A stretch of 64,000 bases of DNA from Suilimivivens sp964393865 (GCA_964393865.1 CAYMUW010000011.1:10946-74945), one strand, 5' to 3'. Positions 35,001 through 42,734 are shown, counted from the stretch's first letter. Numbers and translations: made by a program. The notes: generated by a model not told the origin, from the letters alone.

Positions 35001-35623
35001 GAGGAAGCAGAGGCTATGACAGCGCTTTTACCAGGGAGCTGTTTGAGGAGCCGGAGATTGTGCCCTATATTCCCTCCTTTATCAGCAGTAAGGAAGGCAT
35101 GTCCGGTACCGACAGAGGAAGCGCTTACCACAAAGTAATGGAGCTTTTGGATTTGGAGGCCGCAGAAACAAAGCGGACGAAAGAAGAGCTGTCTAGACAG
35201 CTTGATGAATTTGTCAGACAGGAAAAGTTGACCCAGCAGTGGCGGGACAGTGTGTCAGAGACGAAGCTTATGACCTTTTTGGACAGCAGTCTGGCACGGC
35301 GTATGAGACAGGCATCCCTGAGCGGCAGGCTTCGCAGGGAGCAGCCTTTTGTTATGGGAATAGGTGCGGACCGGCTGGACCAGGAATGCCCCGCTTCCGA
35401 GCAGGTGCTGATACAGGGAATTATCGACGTGTTCTTTGAGGAGAATGGGAAAATTATCGTGGCGGACTATAAAACCGATGCGGTGAAAACCCCTGAAGAG
35501 CTGGTCAGAAGGTATCAGACACAGCTGGATTATTATGCGGAGGCGCTTCACAAGCTGACGGGGAAGGAGGTTACGGAGAAGATCATATATTCCTTTGCGC
35601 TTGGAACGGAGATTGCACTGTGA
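31994..35623 (+). CDS. addA: ATP-dependent helicase/nuclease subunit A (AddA)
   Basis: 1209 aa UvrD-like helicase plus nuclease. Walker A CAAAGSGKTAVLVQRI near residue 25, motif Ia VTFTNAAAAEMRERI, Walker B VLIDEYQDSN, motif IV VGDVKQSIYRFRLARPELF, motif V IMSIHKSKGLEFPVC, motif VI LYVAMTRAKEKL. The C-terminal RecB-like nuclease shows IIVADYKTDAVKT. A complete protein, coupled to addB by an 11-base overlap. It is convergent with the P-type ATPase gene with only 16 bp between them and no clear terminator. Confidence 0.97.
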   Translation: MATKFTLEQQMAIDLRDRNILVCAAAGSGKTAVLVQRIIGLVTDEKHPMDIDRLLVVTFTNAAAAEMRERIGAALGERLEREPENVHLQKQMSLLHNAQITTIDSFCLFLIRNNFNDIGLDPGFRIADEGELTLLRQDVLSQLLEQQYQEKRPEFINCMEYFSTGSNDRLIEEYIEKLYQFSMSYPWPEDWIGQCKQEYKISDVTEMENSDWCHYIVHYMKTIVDESVRDLEFAITLAEKPEGPYMYGEMLEQEREMLIKLSAAETLSDYYRLFETISFGRLPSKKDASVDPVLRERVQQLRKDIKKRLEDVKENYLTVSPEQAVKRMQKAAPAVEELLSLVFTYKRMLDERKRRDNIIDFHDMEHFALKILLLKQEDGSLIPSPAALEYRQHFGEVLIDEYQDSNLVQELILKSISGEDEKHYNRFMVGDVKQSIYRFRLARPELFMEKYNCYSKQDSCCQRIDLHKNFRSRHQVLDSVNQLFSQIMGRNLGGVEYDAEAALYPGAVFPEQETAGEESVEAGSKGDPYETEYLMIGKDEQSSLSARQQEAAAIARKIRELYAALYVTDKETGKMRPVRYSDMVILLRTTAGWAEEFKTVLEKEGIPAYVASRTGYFQTVEIKVLLQLLHVIDNPYQDIPLYGVMKSFFGGFSQEEIAKIRAVDQKIPLYELLCNYDGEEKAKVSDFLNRLSVYRKKTAYTPIHKLIQEILSDTGYLDYVSARPGGEQRRANVEMLLTRAAAFEQTSYYGLFHFLRYIEQLEKYEVDYGEADVLDENADVVRIMSIHKSKGLEFPVCIVAGLSKRFNMQDTASRLIADADMGIGVDYIDSSLRIQSRTLKKRAVALKMRLDALGEEMRVLYVAMTRAKEKLILTAMTNDLDKLREELEQQRDRVSFSALAGASCYLDFIIPCLKNPVFIGPDELMLEDIREAAGEISRKQRLLAGQGSQSIMTELSEKFDRNYSHQYLSGLFVKTTVSELKMKAMHGQQQNWQDKLDESIDAGGSRGYDSAFTRELFEEPEIVPYIPSFISSKEGMSGTDRGSAYHKVMELLDLEAAETKRTKEELSRQLDEFVRQEKLTQQWRDSVSETKLMTFLDSSLARRMRQASLSGRLRREQPFVMGIGADRLDQECPASEQVLIQGIIDVFFEENGKIIVADYKTDAVKTPEELVRRYQTQLDYYAEALHKLTGKEVTEKIIYSFALGTEIAL

Positions 35624-35639
35624 TCTTTGGATGTCTTCC

Positions 35640-37529
35640 TTAAAATTTCCGGTCGTATAGCAGCGCAGCATTCAGCACCACCAATACGGAGCCTGCATTA
35701 TGTACCAATGCACCGGTAACCGGTCCTAACACGTCAAGAACTGAAAGTGTAACCGCAACCGCATTGATACACATGGACACTGTAATATTGCCCTTGATTG
35801 TATTTAATGTGGAGCGTGACAAGCGTTTCAGATAGGGGATTTTGGAAAGGTCATCGCTCATTAAAGCAATGTCGGCTGCCTCTACGGCGATGTCGCTTCC
35901 CATGCTTCCCATTGCCACGCCTACATTGGCGGTTTTTAATGCGGGAGCGTCATTTACTCCGTCACCGATCATGCAGACATTACGGCCGGACTGTTGAAGC
36001 AGGGCGATACGTTCTACCTTCTGTTCAGGTAAAAGTCCGCCGTGAACTTCCCCGATGCCTGCCTGTTTGGCAAAGTAATCCGCAGCTATCTGGTTGTCGC
36101 CTGTTAGTAAAACCGTTTTGGTACCCATTGCAGACAGTTGGCTGACCATATCCGAGGCGGCTTCACGAAGGACATCGGAAAGGGCAATTACGCCGATACA
36201 GACGCCATCAGCCGAAATAAGGATAGAAGCTTTACCCTGGGAACGCAGTTGTTTCAGTCTGGCAGTAATGAAGTCCGGTATCGGAATGCCATTTTCCAGC
36301 AGGTATTGCTCGCTTCCGCATAAGAGGTGCTTGTTCTGTACCACCGCATAAACGCCTCTTCCGGCAGCCATTTGAAAGCCGCAGCTTTCCGTAAGTGCGA
36401 TATTTTTTTGTTTGGCGTATTCCAGAATTGCTTTTGCCAGAGGATGTTCGCTTTTGGCTTCGGCGCAGGCTCCCAGCGCTAAAAGGGTATCCTCGTCTAT
36501 CCCTGGGTCAAAGGAGCAGATATCGCTGACATGCAGCTTTCCGTAGGTCAGGGTACCGGTTTTATCAAAGGCAATGGTATCGATCCTGCCCATTTTTTCC
36601 AGTGCTTCGCCTGATTTAATGATTACGCCGTGTTTGGTAGCCTGACCGATGGCCGCCATAACAGAAACAGGTGTTGCCAGAGCTAGCGCACAGGGACAGA
36701 ATACAACAAGCACGGTTACACAGCGGTTAAGGGCAATCATGACATCGTAATCCAATACCAAAGTTATGAGAAAGGCGCCGACGGCGATCAGCAGGGCAAT
36801 GGGGACAAGCCATACCGCCCATTTATCCGCAATACGCTGCATGGGCGCTTTTCTATTTTCAGCTTCCTTTACCATGGCAATCAGCTTTTGTAAAGAGGAA
36901 TCTTCTCCCACATGTTTAGCCTCTATGTCAACAGATCCATAGCAGTTTAGGGTGCCGCAGTACACCTCATCACCTGTCTCCTTGTCAATTGGCAGGGATT
37001 CGCCTGTCATAACGGACTGATTAACGGAAGTACTGCCGGACAGAATTTTTCCGTCCACAGGAATCGTTTCGCCGGGAAGAACGCGGAGTAAATCGCCGGT
37101 CTGTATCTTTTCGGCAGGAATCAGTTCCTCCGTCCATGTATCCCCGCTTTTTACAAGCCTGCGACCTTCGTTTGGGGCAAGGGCAATCAGTCTTGACAGC
37201 CCCTTTTTGGCACGGGTAACGGTCATATCCTCCAGAATGGCACCGATGGCCATAATAAATGCAACCTCCCCGGCAGCAAAGATTTCGCCGATTGCTATGG
37301 AAGCAATCATGGCAATGGAAATCAGCAGTGCGGAGGAAACCCATTTTTCATAAAACAGGCGTGTCAATGCAAGATACAGCATGGGGATTCCGGATATGAG
37401 AATGGTTATCCATGCAGGATCAATCGGAAATGAAAAGTTCATCAACAACGACAGGAGACTGACAGCAAGAAAAACACCTGCGGCAATGGTCATGGGGACA
37501 CCGGCTAAAAAATCATTTATTTTTTTCAT
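35640..37529 (-). CDS. Heavy-metal P1B-type ATPase
   Basis: 629 aa cation-pumping ATPase. Motifs in order: the TGES actuator (VMTGESLPID), the transmembrane CPC (VFCPCALALATPVS, near residue 278), the phosphorylation site DKTGTLT (Asp near 322), SEHPLAKAIL with the P1B His-Pro pair, and GDGVNDAPALK. There is no N-terminal heavy-metal domain. The last span reads HNAGSVLVVLNAALL, which does not fit the copper pattern; zinc, cadmium, iron or manganese are all possible. AGGAG precedes ATG 37529. It is divergent from a TetR gene across a 201-bp region with an inverted operator pair, so metal-responsive repression is likely. Confidence 0.93.
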   Translation of the reverse strand: MKKINDFLAGVPMTIAAGVFLAVSLLSLLMNFSFPIDPAWITILISGIPMLYLALTRLFYEKWVSSALLISIAMIASIAIGEIFAAGEVAFIMAIGAILEDMTVTRAKKGLSRLIALAPNEGRRLVKSGDTWTEELIPAEKIQTGDLLRVLPGETIPVDGKILSGSTSVNQSVMTGESLPIDKETGDEVYCGTLNCYGSVDIEAKHVGEDSSLQKLIAMVKEAENRKAPMQRIADKWAVWLVPIALLIAVGAFLITLVLDYDVMIALNRCVTVLVVFCPCALALATPVSVMAAIGQATKHGVIIKSGEALEKMGRIDTIAFDKTGTLTYGKLHVSDICSFDPGIDEDTLLALGACAEAKSEHPLAKAILEYAKQKNIALTESCGFQMAAGRGVYAVVQNKHLLCGSEQYLLENGIPIPDFITARLKQLRSQGKASILISADGVCIGVIALSDVLREAASDMVSQLSAMGTKTVLLTGDNQIAADYFAKQAGIGEVHGGLLPEQKVERIALLQQSGRNVCMIGDGVNDAPALKTANVGVAMGSMGSDIAVEAADIALMSDDLSKIPYLKRLSRSTLNTIKGNITVSMCINAVAVTLSVLDVLGPVTGALVHNAGSVLVVLNAALLYDRKF

Positions 37530-37569
37530 AATAAGATACTCCTGTATATTAATCTGTAATACAATTTAT

Positions 37570-37598
37570 TTGTTACCGCACAATTTGTTTGATATAAT
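37570..37598 (+). promoter_or_regulatory. Promoter with operator inside its spacer (TetR gene)
   Basis: TTGTTA (37570-37575), 17 bases, TATAAT (37593-37598). The spacer starts with CCGCACAATTTG (37576-37587), one arm of the inverted repeat listed separately, so a bound repressor would block RNA polymerase directly. Confidence 0.75.
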
Positions 37599-37678
37599 TA
37601 TGTGAAGGAAGCGAAGTGCGGTCAACAATCAATTGTGAAGAAATGTAAGTTACGGAACATTTTGACCAAATTGTGCGG
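37576..37678. repeat. Inverted operator pair in the ATPase/TetR divergent region
   Basis: CCGCACAATTTG (37576-37587) recurs as its exact complement CAAATTGTGCGG (37667-37678), 79 bases apart. The first lies between -35 and -10 of the rightward promoter; the second lies 52 bases before the TetR start. A looser relative, CAATCAATTGTG, lies between them (about 37626-37637). The layout suits a repressor that may loop the DNA. Confidence 0.7.
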
Positions 37679-37730
37679 GAAAAATCGGTGCCTGAGATGG
37701 CGAATACGAAAAGAAAGGAACTGTTTTCAT

Positions 37731-38276
37731 ATGGACAGACGACAGCAGAAAACCAGAGATGCTATATTTAAAGCATTCAGCAAATTACTGGAAAGCAAGC
37801 ATTTCAGCAATATTACGGTGCAGGAAATTATTGATGAAGCAAATATTGGGCGGAGTACCTTTTATGCCCATTTTGAGACCAAGGATGAATTGTTAAGGGC
37901 GATGTGTACGGATATTTTTAATCATGTTTTCTCGAACGAATTGCAGTCCGAACAGACACATGATTTTTCGGCAGACAACCACAGGCTGCAAGCCAAACTG
38001 ACCCATATCCTGTACCATTTAAAAGACAGTAAAAAGGATATTACAGGTATCATTTCCGGCGAAAGCGGAGAGCTGTTTATGCGGTATTTCAAGGAGTATC
38101 TGTTCGATTTGTTTGTGAAATATCTAAATGAAGTAAAGATTGATGCGCCGGAGGAATTTGTATTAAATCATTTGGTGGGAAGCTTTGCGGAAGCGGTCAA
38201 GTGGTGGATAAGAAATAAAATGCAGTATACACCTGAAGAAATTGCAGCTTATTATATGGCGGCAGTCAGAATGTAA
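37731..38276 (+). CDS. TetR/AcrR-family regulator, likely controlling the metal ATPase
   Basis: 181 aa from ATG 37731, with AAAGGAA upstream. An upstream open frame runs through the operator region and is not coding. N-terminal HTH: ITVQEIIDEANIGRSTFYAH followed by FETKDELLRAM. The C-terminal half (TGIISGESGELFMRYFKEYL, then VKWWIRNKMQYTPEEIAAYY) is the common TetR_C_7-like domain of Firmicutes. It is divergent from the P-type ATPase gene with shared operators, so it probably represses both genes until the metal or another ligand is present. Confidence 0.9.
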   Translation: MDRRQQKTRDAIFKAFSKLLESKHFSNITVQEIIDEANIGRSTFYAHFETKDELLRAMCTDIFNHVFSNELQSEQTHDFSADNHRLQAKLTHILYHLKDSKKDITGIISGESGELFMRYFKEYLFDLFVKYLNEVKIDAPEEFVLNHLVGSFAEAVKWWIRNKMQYTPEEIAAYYMAAVRM

Positions 38277-38291
38277 AATCGGAAAAACTCC

Positions 38292-38320
38292 TTGACGGCT
38301 TGCAGACAGCCTGCTACAAT
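38292..38320 (+). promoter_or_regulatory. Strong sigma-A promoter upstream of the Rpn-like gene
   Basis: TTGACG (38292-38297), 17 bases, TACAAT (38315-38320): one mismatch in each box. It lies 104 bases before the first possible start of the nuclease-like gene. Confidence 0.7.
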
Positions 38321-38423
38321 CAAATTAAAGCATAGAAATTCTAACGGAAATTCGTATATCAAATCTATTTTTCTAACCTGTGCCCTGCACCATGTGCACC
38401 GCACATGATCTGTTTTAGAATCC

Positions 38424-39332
38424 TTGCTTTACTACCATTTAACTTATTTTCATAAAGCAGGGAATGAGACAGAGCCTTTCGGGATGCTGTTTAAGGACAA
38501 AAAGAGACTGCTGGAGCTGTATAATGCGCTGAATGATACGGCATATACCGACGAGGAGGATTTGACGGTCAATACGCTGGAAAACGCCATTTTTATGAAA
38601 ATGAAGAACGATATTTCCTTTGTCATCGACAGCAATATGTGTCTGTTTGAGCACCAGTCCTCGTATTGCCCCAATATGGCGCTGAGAGGCTTTCTGTATT
38701 TTGCAGACCTGTACAAAAAGCAGATGAAGGATATGGAGTTGGCGGGCAGCAGGAGGATTTTGATTCCAACACCCCATTATATCGTGTTTTACAATGGTCT
38801 GGAGAGAAAGGCGGAGGAGTTTACCCAGAGGCTGTCAGACTGTTTTGAGGATGACGGCGAAGGATGTATGGAGCTGACCGTCAGGGTGATTAATATCAAT
38901 TACGGACACAACCGGGAGCTGATGGGGAAGTGTAAGGCACTTTCGGATTATGCTTATTTTGTGGCGGAGGTGCGCAGGAACCTGAAAACCATGGAGCTGG
39001 AAAAGGCCGTGAAGAGAGCAGTGGATGCCTGCATAGAGAAGGATGTTCTGAAGGAGTTTCTGTTGGAGCAGAAAGCGGAGGTAATAGCCATGTCGATTTA
39101 TGAGTACAATGAAGAGTATGTGAAAAGAACGTTGTTTGAGGATGGAATGGAGGTGGGCTATGACAAGGGAAAGGCGGATGGATATGCAGAGGGAGAAGCT
39201 AAAACTCTTCAAAAAAATGTGGAGGCGGCCATGAAAAATTTTCATGTAAGTCTGCAGGAAGCCTGTGAAGGGCTTGGAACTACTATAGAGGAGTATGAGA
39301 AGGCCAAGCTGCAAAAAGAACTTGACAAATAA
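38424..39332 (+). CDS. Rpn-family recombination-promoting nuclease/putative transposase-like protein, 5' end doubtful
   Basis: About 280-302 aa. The body matches the PD-(D/E)XK Rpn/PDDEXK family common in Lachnospiraceae: GMLFKDKKRLLELYNALN, TLENAIFMKMKNDISFVID with the catalytic-type Asp, LFEHQSSYCPNMALRGFLYF with the E-x-Q pair, and the C-terminal helix with GYDKGKADGYAEGEAKTL. The start is unclear: a TTG at 38424 has no site, ATG 38484 cuts into the conserved region, and the frame is closed upstream at 38406. The first about 15 residues do not look like the family, so the 5' end may be mutated. In E. coli the RpnA-type proteins act as RecA-independent recombination nucleases. Confidence 0.75.
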   Translation: MLYYHLTYFHKAGNETEPFGMLFKDKKRLLELYNALNDTAYTDEEDLTVNTLENAIFMKMKNDISFVIDSNMCLFEHQSSYCPNMALRGFLYFADLYKKQMKDMELAGSRRILIPTPHYIVFYNGLERKAEEFTQRLSDCFEDDGEGCMELTVRVININYGHNRELMGKCKALSDYAYFVAEVRRNLKTMELEKAVKRAVDACIEKDVLKEFLLEQKAEVIAMSIYEYNEEYVKRTLFEDGMEVGYDKGKADGYAEGEAKTLQKNVEAAMKNFHVSLQEACEGLGTTIEEYEKAKLQKELDK

Positions 39333-39371
39333 TTACAACGGGTATATTTTAATAGCAAATTTAATAAGTCG

Positions 39372-39470
39372 CTAGGGGAGCACATGCTGAGATTGCGTGG
39401 GAAGCAGTGAAATCATTGAAGCCTACGCTGACCCTCATTACCTGAACCGGACAATACCGGCGTAGGGAAG
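39372..39470 (+). promoter_or_regulatory. TPP riboswitch (THI element)
   Basis: Carries the conserved core of the thiamine pyrophosphate aptamer: AGGGGAGC, then GCTGAGA (39386-39392), GACCCTCATTACCTGAACCGG, and the closing ATACCGGCGTAGGGAAGC. A terminator-like hairpin follows at 39577-39606, directly before thiT. High TPP should stop expression of the thiamine transporter. Confidence 0.95.
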
Positions 39471-39576
39471 CAGATTTTTATAAATGATGTGGTTTTGTAA
39501 CCGTAAACAATAATTCAATAATTGTTACATACCTTCTAAATTTATGAAACCACTCATTTATGAGAATTGTATGTTC

Positions 39577-39606
39577 CCTCCTGTGATTAAACAAGGAGGT
39601 TTTTTT
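39577..39606 (+). terminator. Riboswitch expression platform: terminator overlapping the thiT ribosome-binding site
   Basis: CCTCCT (39577-39582) pairs with AGGAGG (39594-39599), followed by seven Ts that run straight into the thiT ATG at 39607. The right arm is also the ribosome-binding site, so the same hairpin could control transcription end and translation start. A small CTCAT/ATGAG hairpin (39553-39564) lies just upstream. Confidence 0.75.
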
Positions 39607-40287
39607 ATGTCATTTTTTGCAACAGAAATCATTGATGAAGAATGGGGAAATTATTTTGAGCTGACCGGTGCAGGTTATGGCGTGCTGATTGCACTCATGA
39701 TTGTGATACTACTGATTGGCTGTGTGATCAGTAATCCCAAAGGAAAGAAGAAAATTGGAACAAAGCCGCTTGTGTTTTCGGCGATGGCTATGGCGCTGGG
39801 GATGGTAACATCCATGATTAAGCTGATTGACATGCCTATGGGCGGTTCGGTTACCTTATGCAGTATGCTGTTTATCTGTCTGATTGGGTATATGTTTGGT
39901 TTTCGTACCGGGCTTATGGCGGCCATTGCCTACGGATTTTTACAACTGGTGGTAGATCCTTATATTATCAGTATTCCGCAGATGCTGACGGACTACATAT
40001 TTGCGTTTGGAGCACTGGGGCTTTCCGGTATTTTTTCAGACAAAAAGCATGGTCTTGTAACGGGATATCTTGTGGGCGTGCTTGGAAGATATTTCTTTTC
40101 ATTTCTCTCAGGCATGATTTTCTTTGGCAGCTATGCATCCAACTATAATATGTCAGCGCCTGTTTATTCTTTGGCATATAATGGGGCTTATTTGGGACTG
40201 GAGGCGCTTGTTACCGTGATTATACTGGCACTGCCTCCGGTATCTAAGGGACTTTTGAAGGTGAAAAATATGTCGCAGTCTGCGTAA
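39607..40287 (+). CDS. thiT: Thiamine ECF transporter S component ThiT
   Basis: 226 aa, six membrane helices after a short N-terminal extra span. Binds thiamine with high affinity and works with a shared ECF energy module, which is not in this window. Recognised from the overall layout, the SAMAMALGMVTSMIKLIDMP helix, MGGSVTLCSMLFICLIGYMF, and its position behind a TPP riboswitch. The start at 39607 is set by AGGAGG; the open frame going back to 39544 lies in the riboswitch leader. It is convergent with the AgrC-like fragment 21 bp downstream. Confidence 0.93.
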   Translation: MSFFATEIIDEEWGNYFELTGAGYGVLIALMIVILLIGCVISNPKGKKKIGTKPLVFSAMAMALGMVTSMIKLIDMPMGGSVTLCSMLFICLIGYMFGFRTGLMAAIAYGFLQLVVDPYIISIPQMLTDYIFAFGALGLSGIFSDKKHGLVTGYLVGVLGRYFFSFLSGMIFFGSYASNYNMSAPVYSLAYNGAYLGLEALVTVIILALPPVSKGLLKVKNMSQSA

Positions 40288-40308
40288 AATAAGGAAGAAG
40301 AGCCCGGG

Positions 40309-41244
40309 CTAATCTATTGATTTTAACGTAATGACTGTGTGAAAGGTTTTATTTTCCTTTTCATAGTACATAGTTATGTCTCCACTATATTTTTGAATGA
40401 CCTTTTCAACGCTCTTCAATCCTAAACCATGTTTCTTTGGTTCTTTTTTGCTTGAAACCAGTTTCTTAGGATTTATGGCAAAGGGATCTAACAGGCAGGA
40501 GTTTTCTATAGTCAGTATGGTAAATGGTGTGTTTGGCTTTTTTAGAACGCTGAGCTCAATGTAGGAATTTTCTTGTTTGGAGGCAGCCTCTACCGCATTA
40601 TCTAATAAATTACAGAAAAGAGATGTTAAATCGTTGTCAGACAGAAAATCAATCGTATTATTCCGTATATCAGGGTGAAAAGCGATTGTTTTTTCCTGAC
40701 AACGTAAGGCATATTGAGAAAGAATCGCATTAAGAAGATCGTTATTACATATTTGTAGTGTATGTTGTAATGCCGAAGAATTTACAAGCCTTTCAATATA
40801 AGAGGCTATTTTTTGCTGATTGTTTTGTTCATTCAGCAGAGAGATAGACTGCAGATGTTTTTTAATATCGTGTATTAAAATGTTCTGACTTTCGTTTTGC
40901 TTGAGCAGCATTTCATAGTATGCGATGGAATCGGCTTCTCTTTGGAGTTGAAGTTGCATATTTGTAACTTCCTGTTGTTTTTTCAGAATATGGCTGTAAA
41001 TGCTCCAAATCAATAAATTCATGAAAAGGATTAAAATTGCACTGATTGTAATTAGTCCGTCAACCAGATCAGAGGTGTTGACAGTGTGGCATATTGTTGC
41101 CAGTGTCAGTATAAGCCAGAAGGAAATGAGCGGAACACCAGTCAGCATTGAGGTTTCTCTGCCAAAACGCTGTCCTTGTTCTCTGGGGTTACCCAGCATG
41201 TGGGAGATAAGATACATAATGAAAAAGGAAATATAGTGGGGATT
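40309..41244 (-). pseudogene. 5'-truncated AgrC-like sensor histidine kinase
   Basis: The minus-strand frame is open back to a stop at 41245-41247, with the first ATG at 41217 (302 aa). The kinase part is complete: NILIHDIKKHLQSISLL (H box), FCNLLDNAVEAASK (N box), KKHGLGLKSVEKVI (G box), as in GHKL peptide-pheromone kinases. Only about the last two to three of the usual six or more membrane spans remain (PLISFWLILTLATICHTVN; DGLITISAILILFMNLLIWS), and the part that would bind the peptide is mostly gone. No response regulator is beside it. The truncation point coincides with that of the AgrB fragment. It could still be expressed as an orphan kinase. Confidence 0.7.
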
Positions 41245-41554
41245 TCATGCAAAGTATGCATGGACATGTCTGTTAGGGTCCAGTGTGTTATTGTTTTGGT
41301 GTTTTGAAATTGCGGAGAAAATTCAGTGTGGAATAAAGCTGAATAGTGCAATAATACTGGCAATATTCAGTTTGATAATATGCAGCCCAATAGATTCTGA
41401 AAACCGAAGACTTCAAAAAGAAGAAAAAAGACGGTATAAAAGAACTGCCGGATTAATTGCAGTTATATTTTTGGGTTTATATATTTTTTATGCCTATATC
41501 CTATATAAAATAAAAAGAGTGAAGAATATATGTTTCAAATTCCGTTTTATATAA
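41237..41554 (+). pseudogene. 5'-truncated AgrB-like peptide-processing protease
   Basis: The frame is open from just after a TAG at 41234-41236. The first residues WGFHAKYAWTCLL hold the AgrB catalytic pair, His and Cys seven residues apart, in the usual G-[YF]-H-A context. Membrane segments and the family's C-terminal motif follow: CSPIDSENRRLQKEEKRRYK and a last span. The N-terminal 60-70 residues and any start codon are missing, so the protease is probably dead. AgrB matures quorum-sensing peptides (AgrD); no AgrD-like peptide gene is seen. It runs into the HPr-kinase-like gene with a 25-base overlap. Confidence 0.72.
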
Positions 41555-42654
41555 CAGAAAAATTTGAGATAACACTATCATATATGATTTCTATAAATGA
41601 TGGTGTAAATTCTGTTCTATTTGCTAGTGATAATCAAAAGGAAATAATGGCTGTAAAGCAATATTTTGAACCTATATGGCGGTGTGAATATGGAGCAAGA
41701 TATTCTTCCTTATATATATGTGAAATAAGAAGTATGTATTTGGAAGATTATTCTAAGTTGTTTTCTTTAATCCCATTTAAATATGTAAAAAATATTTTTT
41801 ATGATTTGCAGGATGGATATATGTATGAGAATGAGGAATATTATGTATGTAGTAGAGTTGATAAAAATGGGATAACAATATTTAGAAAACTGGATAAAAA
41901 AATATTATTTTTGCGGTCTGATGTAAAAGTACAAAATGTACATATCAGTCAATTAATTAAAGAGCCTCTAAATTGTGAGCAAAAGATCAAGGGGCATGTA
42001 CTTTTGCATTGTTCTGCATGTGTATTTCAGAATCAAGCATATGTGTTTCCGGCTCAAAAGAGCGCTGGAAAGTCAACTTTGTTAATGGGAATGCTGGCCT
42101 GTAATAGTGATTACCTGGCTAATGACTCACTATTTGCATTTGTAAAAGAGGGAAAAATTTTTTTGAGAAAAAATCCACATGCGATTAGATTAGGAAAAGA
42201 AACAATAGAAAATAATTATTTTCTTAAAAGTTTTTTTGATAAGCCAACCAATTGTAAAATGAGCAAAATGCTTTATTCAAATATTATTTTAAACGGAAAG
42301 GTCCAATTTGTACCAGAGGCAATAGAAAAAATTTTTGTGAACAGTAAAATATATCAAGATGAAATTGAATTGAAATATATAGTATTTCCCGACATGAAAA
42401 TTGAAACTATAGGTGAAGTGATTAAGCAAATTAGCACTAAAGATGCAAAGAATAGGCTAAATGATAATTTAAAAAACAATGATCATAGAATCTGCTGGCT
42501 ACCTTTTTATAATGAAAAGCAACTGATTGAAGCAGAGTTAAAAGGAGGTGCAGAAATATTAGAGGTTTTATCTGGTGAAAATTTTTTATTACAGTATTCG
42601 GGAAATGCAATTGCAGCAGCAAAAATAATTATAAAAAGGACTAAGGAAAAATGA
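41530..42654 (+). CDS. HPr-kinase-like P-loop protein
   Basis: 374 aa, strikingly AT-rich compared with its neighbours. The first about 150 residues match nothing I know. Residues 156-200 resemble HPr kinase and the HprK-like kinases found in peptide (RiPP, lasso peptide) gene clusters: HVLLHCSACVFQNQAYVF, Walker A PAQKSAGKST (174-183), then SDYLANDSLFAF, parallel to the HprK L-x-x-D-D strand. The HprK signature for HPr recognition is not seen, so HPr is unlikely to be the target. ATG 41530 lies within the end of the AgrB fragment, and the next truncated ORF overlaps its stop codon. Function unknown; phosphorylation of a peptide or small metabolite is a guess. Confidence 0.65.
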   Translation: MFQIPFYITEKFEITLSYMISINDGVNSVLFASDNQKEIMAVKQYFEPIWRCEYGARYSSLYICEIRSMYLEDYSKLFSLIPFKYVKNIFYDLQDGYMYENEEYYVCSRVDKNGITIFRKLDKKILFLRSDVKVQNVHISQLIKEPLNCEQKIKGHVLLHCSACVFQNQAYVFPAQKSAGKSTLLMGMLACNSDYLANDSLFAFVKEGKIFLRKNPHAIRLGKETIENNYFLKSFFDKPTNCKMSKMLYSNIILNGKVQFVPEAIEKIFVNSKIYQDEIELKYIVFPDMKIETIGEVIKQISTKDAKNRLNDNLKNNDHRICWLPFYNEKQLIEAELKGGAEILEVLSGENFLLQYSGNAIAAAKIIIKRTKEK

Positions 42655-42734
42655 TAGATTATGATGAAATGTTAAATAAAATAGAAGAAAGAGATGCTCA
42701 AGTAGTAATATCAAGCCGTTTTACCCAGTTGTAA
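42651..42734 (+). pseudogene. Truncated ORF cut by an IS66 remnant
   Basis: ATG 42651 overlaps the stop of the HPr-kinase-like gene (ATGA), the sign of a coupled operon gene. Only 27 codons remain (MIDYDEMLNKIEERDAQVV and a few more) before a stop. The last codons are already IS66-derived sequence in reverse, so the true gene was broken there. Its original identity cannot be told. Confidence 0.6.

Noticed and set aside
37602..37730. N-terminal extension of the TetR gene to 37602
   Set aside because: The extension runs through the operator repeat directly after the -10 box and does not resemble TetR proteins; ATG 37731 gives the normal N-terminus.
39544..39606. N-terminal extension of thiT
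   Set aside because: These bases form the riboswitch expression platform, and the ribosome-binding site fixes the start at 39607.
41285..41554. A complete 89-aa gene starting at 41285
   Set aside because: The coding match to AgrB continues upstream of this start, including the active-site His and Cys, so the short version is only the tail of a truncated gene.
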